Source of the DNA: Ilyonectria destructans | Taxonomy: Eukaryota; Ascomycota; Sordariomycetes; Hypocreales; Nectriaceae | DNA: 64,000 nucleotides | Reading direction: 5' to 3' | NCBI GenBank assembly: GCA_020740775.1 | Contig: JAHEWK010000030.1 | Coordinates: forward strand, 1 to 64,000 | Shown here: piece after piece, positions 1 through 7,881 of the stretch | Numbering within the stretch: the stretch's first letter is position 1 | How the letters are laid out: each line of letters starts with the position of its first letter | The notes under the pieces: generated by a model | Told to the model about the DNA's origin: nothing | Seen by the model: the letters and a program-made list of their open reading frames with translations, nothing else | Databases searched by the model: none | Translations under genes and position numbers: made by a program

Positions 1-3000
1 CATTCAATATGCAATGGCCCGTCAATCTTGACATCAAGTTCCTTGAGGATTCTGCTTGTAAAGATGGCTTCCTTGGCTGTCTGGGACAAAGCGAGCAATT
101 CAGCTTCAGTGCTCGATGTAGTGACAGTGGATTGTTTCGTTGCTTTCCAGGCGATTGGTCCTCCAAACAACATCATCACATAGCCTTGCGAGCTCTTCCT
201 GTCTATTGTATTGTCTGCATAGGAAGCATCACTTGCACATAGGAAGCTCTTGAGGAATCTTGTTCCTCCCAGCCTGATTCCCAGTGAACGTGTTCCATAC
301 AAATACTGCAAGACTCGGTCGGCGGCCTTGTGATGTGTCTGGCCTGGATTCTGATTGAACCTAGCTAGCCTTGCGGCTGCGAATGCAACATCAGGTCGTG
401 TTGAGATCGCTGCGAACAATATCGATCCGACTTTCTTCAAATATTTCTCGATCGAACGCCGGTCGGCTTGACAGGTTGCTGGTAACAATTCTTCCTCTGT
501 CATCGGAGTCTCAGGAGCCTTTGTCTCTAGATCAACATCATACTGGTAAGCAATCTTATCAATATATGCATCTTGAGTCAACCAGATAGATCGCTTAGCT
601 CTGTTTCGTATGATGTGAATTCCAAGAAACCACTTCAGTTCTCCCAGCACGGTCATGTTGTATGTCTGCTGTAGGCCTTCCATAGCCTTCTTTGCCCTGT
701 CTGCCTTCTCCTTCCGGTATGCCCAGACAAGATCGTCAACAAAGAAGAAGACAATCACTCCATCTTTAAGCATCACATAGGGTTCGTCGGGAACAGTCTT
801 GAAACCGAGATCTCGGAGGGTTCGTGTCAGATCTTGTTGCCACAAGAACGGAGACCTTCGTAGTCCGTAGAGTGCCTTCCGTAGCTTTAGAACTCTGCCG
901 TACTTTCGGAATCCCGATGGCATTCTCATGAATACCAACTCATCCAGCTCGCAGTGTACGAAAGCGTTCACAGCGTCCATCTGCACAAGCTCCAGATCGT
1001 ATTCTGCCGCTATTGCCATGAGAGCCCTAAAAGACATGCTTGCTAGCGTTGTCGCTCGAGTAGGCAGGTCTCCCCTGGCCTGTTGATTGCCGCACACAAC
1101 AAGACGGGCTTTGCACTTAACAAGATATCCATGCTTGTCTGTTTTGTAAGTAAATACCCACATACAGCTTAGCACTTGTTGTCCCTTTGCCTGACTCCAC
1201 GGCACCTCAATGAACGACTTCATCTGGTGGTGAGATGCCATATGGTCTTCTTGTGCTTTGCGGAATTGTTCCTTGAACGGGTGGCTGTCGAGATCCTTGA
1301 GAGTCTTCGGTTCGTCTGGTAGGTTTCGCTTATGTATCTTCTTCGGCTTGAACTTCATTCCAGCGATAAAACTTCCATGATAAGCAGTCTCAATTGGAAC
1401 TGGGATAAAGTCGTCCAAGCAGCTCTCCATGATTGCGATTGGTGGGTTATCTGCTCTCACCCCCTCAGCTCCGGCGACTGGTAAGAAGACTGAAAGAGCT
1501 GCATCTTGCTCTTGGTCTGGTTCAGTTGGTGGAGGTGTACGGAATGCTTCTTCTAAAGCTCTTGCTAGTTCGTAGTCTTTGTCCCTTTGGTCGTCCTGGT
1601 CTTCTTCCCGATCATCATCCGGAACCATTTCTCCCTCGTCGTCGTCATTCTGATCTTCGCCATAGTTGCCAGATTCAAAGACTGGCTCATCTTCTTCAAG
1701 AATTGTTTGGTTGTTCAGCTGGCTTGGCGGAATAGCAACCTTTTCCACCAGGTCGTCGATGCTATCAATGAGTTCCTTTTCCGTATAGTTGCCGTCAAAG
1801 AACATGTCTTCATCAAAGATAACGTCTCGAGTTGATATGACTTTTCCTTTGTGCGGAACCCAGACGCGAAAGATGTTTGTCGAGTCATAGCCAACAAGAT
1901 AGCCGATATGCGCTCTTGAATCGAGCTTGCGGAGCTTCTTTCGTTTGAGTTGCGCTCGTGATGTCATGGCATAGGCCCTACAGCCATATGCCTTCAGATG
2001 TGATAGATACGGCTGCTTTGAGTAAAACAACTCATAAGGGGTCTTCCACTCATTCGACTCTCTTGGCGTTCTGTTCTTCAGGTACACGGCTGCACTGATT
2101 ATCTCTCTCCAAAGGTCGTGCGGTATGTTGGCCGTGATTCTCATCACCCGACTCTTCTCGACGATCACACCCCCTGAGCGCTCAGCTCCTCCATTTTGGG
2201 CTTGCGTATTTGGCGCTGATGGTTTCCCAACGATGCCTCTCCACATCATCCAGTATTTGATCTTCTTGGTGAAGAGCTCGTTGTCTGAGCGAACCACTCT
2301 AACCAGATAGCCATAGTGGTTCCTCATCCAAAGATAGAAGTGTCTCAGTATCTTACCACTCTCTCGTCTGTCATACGTCTTGGTATAATACGGAAAGACC
2401 ATACCAGACCATGCGTCTGTGATAAACATAGCTCGAATAAAGCCTTTTGCATCTTCATCAATTTCGGTCCAGTCAATCCATATTTCATAACATGGCTTGT
2501 CCTTCTCTCGGTCTGGTGGCCGTCGAGATATCTGTCGATGTATCTTCCCTTGGCTGCAGCCTGGACATTGCGTTGTCTTCGGTCCGCGGAGTCTTATCCC
2601 TAGGGAATTCTTTCCCAAGTGATGCAACACTAACGGACTTGGATGTCCCATTCGAAGATGCCATAAGGATCCACTCGCTACCGCTGGTGCCCTTGGGTTT
2701 CGCGATGTTATTCGCCTGTATTGAGTGCTAAAGATAGCATCCTCAGAGTCGCGCGTAATCTCTTGATACTGCAGCACGAATTGATTATGCATCTCGTGAA
2801 CGATACATATGGTCGAGCCGTCCCTTCGGATCAGGAGGTTGTTAATGGTATCCCAGAAGATTCCGTTTTCTCGAAGCAATTGAAAGGATACGAGGTTCGT
2901 GTTGAAATCGACACAGTAGGTTGCGTTCCGTAGGCGTAACATTCCCACTTCTCCTCCTGGAAGTATGACCTCCAAGTCAACTCTTCCAAAACCTAGGATT

Positions 3001-3206
3001 GGAACTTCTGATGCTCCTGCAATAACTGCCTCTCCGTCTGTTGCCTTGCGGAAGGTCTTAAACCTAGTCAAATCGTTAAAAATATGCAAGGTTGTACCAG
3101 AATCCAAGATCGTTGATAAACGTAGCGGATACACAGTAGTTGTAGAGGTAAAGGCTGATCGTAGGTGCGCTGTGTTCGCCTCTCCTATGATCTTTACCCT
3201 GACCAT
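1..3206 (-). CDS. Copia Pol polyprotein, partial (C-terminus outside window)
   Basis: Open without interruption from an ATG at 3206 to the window edge, about 1068 codons. It corresponds to protease, GAG-pre-integrase zinc finger, integrase, reverse transcriptase and most of RNase H of the complete copy at 7882-11463. The start is 15 bases after the gag stop, in the same frame. Known role: processing, reverse transcription and integration of the element's RNA in cytoplasmic particles. One inferred Ile-to-Leu difference from copy B at base 485. No stop or frameshift seen, so this copy is probably coding-competent as far as visible. Confidence 0.92.
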   Translation of the reverse strand, partial: MVRVKIIGEANTAHLRSAFTSTTTVYPLRLSTILDSGTTLHIFNDLTRFKTFRKATDGEAVIAGASEVPILGFGRVDLEVILPGGEVGMLRLRNATYCVDFNTNLVSFQLLRENGIFWDTINNLLIRRDGSTICIVHEMHNQFVLQYQEITRDSEDAIFSTQYRRITSRNPRAPAVASGSLWHLRMGHPSPLVLHHLGKNSLGIRLRGPKTTQCPGCSQGKIHRQISRRPPDREKDKPCYEIWIDWTEIDEDAKGFIRAMFITDAWSGMVFPYYTKTYDRRESGKILRHFYLWMRNHYGYLVRVVRSDNELFTKKIKYWMMWRGIVGKPSAPNTQAQNGGAERSGGVIVEKSRVMRITANIPHDLWREIISAAVYLKNRTPRESNEWKTPYELFYSKQPYLSHLKAYGCRAYAMTSRAQLKRKKLRKLDSRAHIGYLVGYDSTNIFRVWVPHKGKVISTRDVIFDEDMFFDGNYTEKELIDSIDDLVEKVAIPPSQLNNQTILEEDEPVFESGNYGEDQNDDDEGEMVPDDDREEDQDDQRDKDYELARALEEAFRTPPPTEPDQEQDAALSVFLPVAGAEGVRADNPPIAIMESCLDDFIPVPIETAYHGSFIAGMKFKPKKIHKRNLPDEPKTLKDLDSHPFKEQFRKAQEDHMASHHQMKSFIEVPWSQAKGQQVLSCMWVFTYKTDKHGYLVKCKARLVVCGNQQARGDLPTRATTLASMSFRALMAIAAEYDLELVQMDAVNAFVHCELDELVFMRMPSGFRKYGRVLKLRKALYGLRRSPFLWQQDLTRTLRDLGFKTVPDEPYVMLKDGVIVFFFVDDLVWAYRKEKADRAKKAMEGLQQTYNMTVLGELKWFLGIHIIRNRAKRSIWLTQDAYIDKIAYQYDVDLETKAPETPMTEEELLPATCQADRRSIEKYLKKVGSILFAAISTRPDVAFAAARLARFNQNPGQTHHKAADRVLQYLYGTRSLGIRLGGTRFLKSFLCASDASYADNTIDRKSSQGYVMMLFGGPIAWKATKQSTVTTSSTEAELLALSQTAKEAIFTSRILKELDVKIDGPLHIE

Positions 3207-3221
3207 TCTCTTCTGTGATTG

Positions 3222-4445
3222 TCAGTTCCCTTTCTGTTCTCGCAAAGCATCAACCCTTCTCTGCAGCTCGCGGTCGTCCTCCAGCGCCTTCTTAGCCCTT
3301 CGCATACGACGATCGTTGCGAGGCATGCCCTCCGGTCTCTTATCTTCGAACACACACCAACAGTCAGGTAGGTCATGCCCTCTCATACCGCAGGCTGGGC
3401 ACGTAAGTGCTGGCCTCTTTCCAGAGCGTCCTCCGGAGCCAGACTTCGTCCTCTTCCCACCCTTTGGCGTGGATGCCTCCTCACTGTGGTCACTCTCCTC
3501 GTTGCCTCCCTCTGTGTGAAACGTCCCGCCCCTCACGGTGTTACCACTCGTGGGCCTTTTGCGGGATGCCCATTCACGCATTGTTGAGGCAACCTCTTGA
3601 GGTGTCCAAACCTTTGAGCCATTGGGAGCAGGTCGCTGTACGGCCGGTGCAATCAGGTCAATGCCTCCTGGTCTAGATTGGGAATCTGGTTCTAAGGTTT
3701 CACTCTCACTGCTTGCCTGGAGTCGTCGCTGCTCAGCCGCTTCTGCTTGGGCAGTCTGGTGGGCGAGCGCGTCTTGCAGGCGTCTTCTCTGAAGAACTGC
3801 TTCGGCATCTAGAGTCTTGGCCCCCTCCGTAAAAGCTGTTGCATAGCTTTGATGGATTGGTTCAATTAGGTCAGCGAACTCTCGAAGCCATTGACCGGTC
3901 TCTGTCTCTGCCAGGTGATACTTCTTCGCCTTGATCATCATCGATTCCCACGCCTCAAGCCATTGTGGGAAGGCTTTCTGGTTCTTAAAGCCTTTCATCA
4001 CGGCAATATATTCATCTTTCACCTTAGCCATCATGAAGCCTTCGGATGGAGCAGCAGAGCTCTTGAGCAGCTGCATCCACTCTCGTAGTGTGTCTTTTCG
4101 ATCGAGCGGTTGCCTGTACTTGGTCGAAACCGTCTCCAGGATGGTATCGTATACCGTATTGATCTCTGTCTCCTGCTTTCCAAAGTCCCGCTTCCTGACT
4201 TCCCACTGCCTAAACACAGCATCAAACGACCGCTGTTGCGGCTGTGACAGCTGGGTATAGTCTGTGGCAGTAGTGTTGAAATCACTATACTGAGGCTCTC
4301 TTGGTTCTTGCAAGAGTTCTCCAGTAGGGTGATCAGGATGCATATAGGACCATATCTTCCTTGGAATCTTGGCTGACATGGACTGAATCCATGCATCCCA
4401 ATTTTCCTTTCCAGTCAATATCACTCTCTGGTCTTTCGACGTCAT
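3222..4445 (-). CDS. Copia Gag protein, copy A
   Basis: 407-aa protein identical in translation to the Gag of copy B. It has a capsid-like N-terminal half resembling UBN2-type gag (KENWDAWIQSMSAKI near residue 13), a low-complexity Ser/Gly/Lys-rich stretch around residues 280-345, and a degenerate zinc knuckle near residue 350 with CPACGMRGHDLPDCW (CX2CX4HX4C). Its ATG overlaps the stop of the 83-aa upstream ORF as ATGA. The stop (UGA) is in frame with pol. Role by family: forms the particle that packages retrotransposon RNA. Confidence 0.93.
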   Translation of the reverse strand: MTSKDQRVILTGKENWDAWIQSMSAKIPRKIWSYMHPDHPTGELLQEPREPQYSDFNTTATDYTQLSQPQQRSFDAVFRQWEVRKRDFGKQETEINTVYDTILETVSTKYRQPLDRKDTLREWMQLLKSSAAPSEGFMMAKVKDEYIAVMKGFKNQKAFPQWLEAWESMMIKAKKYHLAETETGQWLREFADLIEPIHQSYATAFTEGAKTLDAEAVLQRRRLQDALAHQTAQAEAAEQRRLQASSESETLEPDSQSRPGGIDLIAPAVQRPAPNGSKVWTPQEVASTMREWASRKRPTSGNTVRGGTFHTEGGNEESDHSEEASTPKGGKRTKSGSGGRSGKRPALTCPACGMRGHDLPDCWCVFEDKRPEGMPRNDRRMRRAKKALEDDRELQRRVDALREQKGN

Positions 4446-4693
4446 ATTCGGATCGGCCGGAACGGGCTTAATCGATCGATTTGGACCGCGTCACGACGTA
4501 TTCTATCAAAATAACGATGGATATCGGTCCTTCGAGGGTCTGACTCGATGTGGATTGTCTTGCAATTATCTTTTCGATGGAATTGACGCGAACCGGGCTC
4601 ATAACTGTCACGAGCCCAGATTGTCTGAAGTGTCTGATTGGGTGTGTGTATGTTCTTGATTGCGTCAGGTCCCCGCTCTGAGTCCCTGTACAT
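4442..4693 (-). CDS. Upstream ORF in Copia leader, copy A (83 aa)
   Basis: 83-codon ORF starting MYRDSERG inside the LTR and ending with a TGA that overlaps the gag ATG (ATGA). Identical to the ORF at 6395-6646. No recognised domain. Because both copies keep it open and in the same overlap arrangement, it may be translated and coupled to gag by termination-reinitiation, but identity of two young copies is weak evidence of selection. Confidence 0.45.
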   Translation of the reverse strand: MYRDSERGPDAIKNIHTPNQTLQTIWARDSYEPGSRQFHRKDNCKTIHIESDPRRTDIHRYFDRIRRDAVQIDRLSPFRPIRI

Positions 4694-4769
4694 CCTTTAT
4701 GCTGAAGTAGCTAGAAGGATATTGCTATAACAATTACACGCCCAGTTATCCAAAATACACACCGTGACA
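4606..4769 (-). repeat. Copia 5' LTR, copy A (164 bp)
   Basis: Reverse complement of the 164-bp LTR found twice in copy B: begins TGTCACGGTGTG, ends CTCGTGACA (TG..CA). The half-tRNA-type primer binding site follows on the minus strand at 4595-4605. Confidence 0.93.
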
Positions 4770-5501
4770 CCAAAAGTGTACCCTGGCCTCAACCAAGCTA
4801 GGGTCACACCCAAGATGTGTCCACGCACGACTTCAATAGAAGGATAACCCTAGATAATACATATCTCATCAATGTCATTTTGAACGATAAACAATGACGT
4901 TCGCGGTCTCTATTCTTCAATGTGTATACAATCTCTTTCTTGGACTTGAAGTTGTAGAAACCGGCAAGAAGAATCTTCTCTAGCCCCTTCTTCATCGCCA
5001 AAGAAATCTGGGTTAGTATCAACTCAGTTTATACAGCATACAGAGGTTTGTTGACATGTTGTCCCTTTGTTTATTTACTTCCTCAGCCGCCCTTACCTGG
5101 TTGCTGACATATTCTTTGCCGATCTTAGGTTAGCTTACTGTCGCCACAGCATCAGGATCTTCTTGCCCCACTGCTTCATTTCCTCACAACCTTCGCACTT
5201 GTTGTGTCGATGCCTCAACCAATTACTTCTATGGCGACGATGATCCCGGACTCTACCGATTTGACTCCTGCTGGGCTGAAGACACAGGAAGAGAAGTTGA
5301 TCAATGGCGGCTTCCCCCCAGCCGACTTGCAGCCCTCCCAACGAAGGTACTGGGTGTGAATACCCGGACTTTCACATATGGCGGCCCTCAGCCTACATCA
5401 AATCCCGACCTAACTATCTGGGCCGTTGGGAATGCCTTGAAGACATGTTCAAATAAGGTCTTAGATCTAATAGACCTAAGCAAGGTTGGTTGATTCTTCC
5501 T
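4770..5501. other. Unique DNA between the Copia copies, no firm gene
   Basis: About 730 bp between copy A's LTR and the hypothetical ORF at 5502-6017. Two minus-strand open stretches (4804-5022; 5135-5341, the latter ending WGKKILMLWRQ) could be downstream exons of that hypothetical gene, but I could not join them with convincing splice sites. Confidence 0.4.
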
Positions 5502-6017
5502 TCATTGTGACCCCATGTCGCTTTTCTTTTTTTTAACCTGCATTAGCCTGTTCGACAACTTGAGATCCGCATGAGGCCTAAGGTCTTTGGTCAAGAAAAG
5601 AGGCCATGTACAGTTACATTCAATGGCAGCCAAGGCCTGAATGTGAATGACGATGGATTCTGTCGTAGAGGGCGACTTCTGGCCGGCTTGGCCGTGGTCC
5701 TGTTGTATACTCTCCTCCCGATTGTATTGTGCCTGAAAAATGGCCATCTGGTAGTTCTCAGGTGGTGGACGAGAAGTTGGGACTGTCAAGGCTTGCTGTG
5801 ACGGTTTGACTCGTCGACGGGGGTTGGGGGAATCCGCCGTGAGGTCAATTGGGTTGTTGGAACGAGCATTGTTGATGGGGGCATTAGAGAAAAATTGGTT
5901 ACAATGAGGACAGTAAGGGGCTGTAGGAAACTGGGCTTGAATGTCGGTGTGTGGCGTGCCGCCCCCAGTTGTGATATCTGGGCAGCTTGGGCAGAACGGA
6001 GTGAGAGAGGGAGCCAT
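5502..6017 (-). CDS. Hypothetical protein, possibly first exon of a fragmented gene
   Basis: 171-codon ORF from ATG 6017 (MAPSLTPFCPSCPD); an in-frame ATG at 6077 would add 20 residues. Cys pairs CPSCPD and CPHCNQF (residues ~9 and ~38) look like a small zinc-binding module. The middle is Pro/Ser/Gln rich (PNPRRRVKPSQQ). The C-terminal ~60 residues are less convincing and could include intron: the run at 5522-5545 resembles a 3' splice site followed by A-rich sequence. I do not recognise the family. It is trapped between two oppositely oriented Copia insertions and may be a relic. Confidence 0.4.
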   Translation of the reverse strand: MAPSLTPFCPSCPDITTGGGTPHTDIQAQFPTAPYCPHCNQFFSNAPINNARSNNPIDLTADSPNPRRRVKPSQQALTVPTSRPPPENYQMAIFQAQYNREESIQQDHGQAGQKSPSTTESIVIHIQALAAIECNCTWPLFLTKDLRPHADLKLSNRLMQVKKKKSDMGSQ

Positions 6018-6077
6018 TGGAAGGTTGTGATGAGATTGAAAGAGATTGAAAGGCAGACAAGACACAGTAATGCGCAT

Positions 6078-6313
6078 TAATGCGCTTTTGAGCTACGTTG
6101 CTGGTTGCCCAGTTATCCTCTTCTTAGTGATCGCCTCTCTGACCGGGATCAAGTCGTTGCCACGATAGCAACTCATTGACCCCCGACTTCTTCATAGACC
6201 GTGTCTTTATCTGACTATCTATCTAAGCAGATATGACCCATGTCAGTATTTAGTTAAGTGTAATCTTAAAGTGACGATGGTGTGGACCTAGCAAGCATTG
6301 GGTGGGTAGTTGG
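6078..6313. other. Intergenic DNA upstream of Copia copy B
   Basis: No ORF or repeat recognised. Ends with the 5-bp target site gatca (6314-6318). Confidence 0.5.
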
Positions 6314-6318
6314 GATCA

Positions 6319-6482
6319 TGTCACGGTGTGTATTTTGGATAACTGGGCGTGTAATTGTTATAGCAATATCCTTCTAGCTACTTCAGCATAAAGGATGTAC
6401 AGGGACTCAGAGCGGGGACCTGACGCAATCAAGAACATACACACACCCAATCAGACACTTCAGACAATCTGGGCTCGTGACA
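6319..6482 (+). repeat. Copia 5' LTR, copy B
   Basis: 164 bp, TGTCACGGTG..CTCGTGACA. Matches 11504-11667 base for base on inspection. Contains the start of the 83-aa uORF at 6395. Confidence 0.97.
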
Positions 6483-6646
6483 GTTATGAGCCCGGTTCGC
6501 GTCAATTCCATCGAAAAGATAATTGCAAGACAATCCACATCGAGTCAGACCCTCGAAGGACCGATATCCATCGTTATTTTGATAGAATACGTCGTGACGC
6601 GGTCCAAATCGATCGATTAAGCCCGTTCCGGCCGATCCGAATATGA
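6395..6646 (+). CDS. Upstream ORF in Copia leader, copy B (83 aa)
   Basis: MYRDSERG.. ORF that begins in the LTR and stops with TGA at 6644-6646, overlapping the gag ATG at 6643-6645 (ATGA). No domain recognised; basic, with several Arg-Asp repeats near the C-terminus. It could be a translated leader peptide coupling ribosomes to gag, or chance. Confidence 0.45.
   Translation: MYRDSERGPDAIKNIHTPNQTLQTIWARDSYEPGSRQFHRKDNCKTIHIESDPRRTDIHRYFDRIRRDAVQIDRLSPFRPIRI
6483..6493 (+). promoter_or_regulatory. Primer binding site, half-tRNA(iMet) type
   Basis: Directly after the LTR, GTTATGAGCCC is complementary to GGGCUCAUAAC, the 3' part of the anticodon arm of eukaryotic initiator tRNA-Met as I recall it (CAU anticodon inside). 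This is the Drosophila copia-type priming by the 5' half of cleaved tRNA-iMet and not by the tRNA 3' end. Seen: the 11-nt match; inferred: its use as primer. Confidence 0.75.
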
Positions 6647-7866
6647 CGTCGAAAGACCAGAGAGTGATATTGACTGGAAAGGAAAATTGGGATGCATGGA
6701 TTCAGTCCATGTCAGCCAAGATTCCAAGGAAGATATGGTCCTATATGCATCCTGATCACCCTACTGGAGAACTCTTGCAAGAACCAAGAGAGCCTCAGTA
6801 TAGTGATTTCAACACTACTGCCACAGACTATACCCAGCTGTCACAGCCGCAACAGCGGTCGTTTGATGCTGTGTTTAGGCAGTGGGAAGTCAGGAAGCGG
6901 GACTTTGGAAAGCAGGAGACAGAGATCAATACGGTATACGATACCATCCTGGAGACGGTTTCGACCAAGTACAGGCAACCGCTCGATCGAAAAGACACAC
7001 TACGAGAGTGGATGCAGCTGCTCAAGAGCTCTGCTGCTCCATCCGAAGGCTTCATGATGGCTAAGGTGAAAGATGAATATATTGCCGTGATGAAAGGCTT
7101 TAAGAACCAGAAAGCCTTCCCACAATGGCTTGAGGCGTGGGAATCGATGATGATCAAGGCGAAGAAGTATCACCTGGCAGAGACAGAGACCGGTCAATGG
7201 CTTCGAGAGTTCGCTGACCTAATTGAACCAATCCATCAAAGCTATGCAACAGCTTTTACGGAGGGGGCCAAGACTCTAGATGCCGAAGCAGTTCTTCAGA
7301 GAAGACGCCTGCAAGACGCGCTCGCCCACCAGACTGCCCAAGCAGAAGCGGCTGAGCAGCGACGACTCCAGGCAAGCAGTGAGAGTGAAACCTTAGAACC
7401 AGATTCCCAATCTAGACCAGGAGGCATTGACCTGATTGCACCGGCCGTACAGCGACCTGCTCCCAATGGCTCAAAGGTTTGGACACCTCAAGAGGTTGCC
7501 TCAACAATGCGTGAATGGGCATCCCGCAAAAGGCCCACGAGTGGTAACACCGTGAGGGGCGGGACGTTTCACACAGAGGGAGGCAACGAGGAGAGTGACC
7601 ACAGTGAGGAGGCATCCACGCCAAAGGGTGGGAAGAGGACGAAGTCTGGCTCCGGAGGACGCTCTGGAAAGAGGCCAGCACTTACGTGCCCAGCCTGCGG
7701 TATGAGAGGGCATGACCTACCTGACTGTTGGTGTGTGTTCGAAGATAAGAGACCGGAGGGCATGCCTCGCAACGATCGTCGTATGCGAAGGGCTAAGAAG
7801 GCGCTGGAGGACGACCGCGAGCTGCAGAGAAGGGTTGATGCTTTGCGAGAACAGAAAGGGAACTGA
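6643..7866 (+). CDS. Copia Gag protein
   Basis: 407 aa. Residues ~1-230 are helical capsid-like, 235-345 low complexity (Ser/Glu/Gly/Lys), and CPACGMRGHDLPDCW near residue 350 is a CX2CX4HX4C-type zinc knuckle for RNA binding. The C-terminus is strongly charged. The UGA stop at 7864-7866 is followed by C, the most readthrough-prone fourth base for UGA, and pol continues in the same frame 15 bases later. Role: virus-like particle assembly. Confidence 0.94.
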   Translation: MTSKDQRVILTGKENWDAWIQSMSAKIPRKIWSYMHPDHPTGELLQEPREPQYSDFNTTATDYTQLSQPQQRSFDAVFRQWEVRKRDFGKQETEINTVYDTILETVSTKYRQPLDRKDTLREWMQLLKSSAAPSEGFMMAKVKDEYIAVMKGFKNQKAFPQWLEAWESMMIKAKKYHLAETETGQWLREFADLIEPIHQSYATAFTEGAKTLDAEAVLQRRRLQDALAHQTAQAEAAEQRRLQASSESETLEPDSQSRPGGIDLIAPAVQRPAPNGSKVWTPQEVASTMREWASRKRPTSGNTVRGGTFHTEGGNEESDHSEEASTPKGGKRTKSGSGGRSGKRPALTCPACGMRGHDLPDCWCVFEDKRPEGMPRNDRRMRRAKKALEDDRELQRRVDALREQKGN

Positions 7867-7881
7867 CAATCACAGAAGAGA

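Larger units (their letters stand above)
1..4769 (-). mobile_element. Copia LTR retrotransposon, copy A (cut by window start)
   Basis: Minus-strand copy of the same element that lies complete at 6319-11667. Position x here corresponds to 11088-x there. The upstream LTR (4606-4769), uORF, gag and the first ~3.2 kb of pol are present; the 3' end and second LTR lie beyond base 1. The translated ORFs of the two copies that I compared differ at one site: base 485 is A where the other copy implies T, making a pol Ile into Leu. Bases next to the LTR (ccaaa at 4770-4774) differ from those around copy B, so this is an independent insertion and not a simple duplication. Confidence 0.95.

Noticed and set aside
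2965..3519. 184-codon plus-strand frame over Copia gag (also 7569-8123 minus)
   Set aside because: Antisense shadow of gag and pol; both copies show it because the elements are identical.
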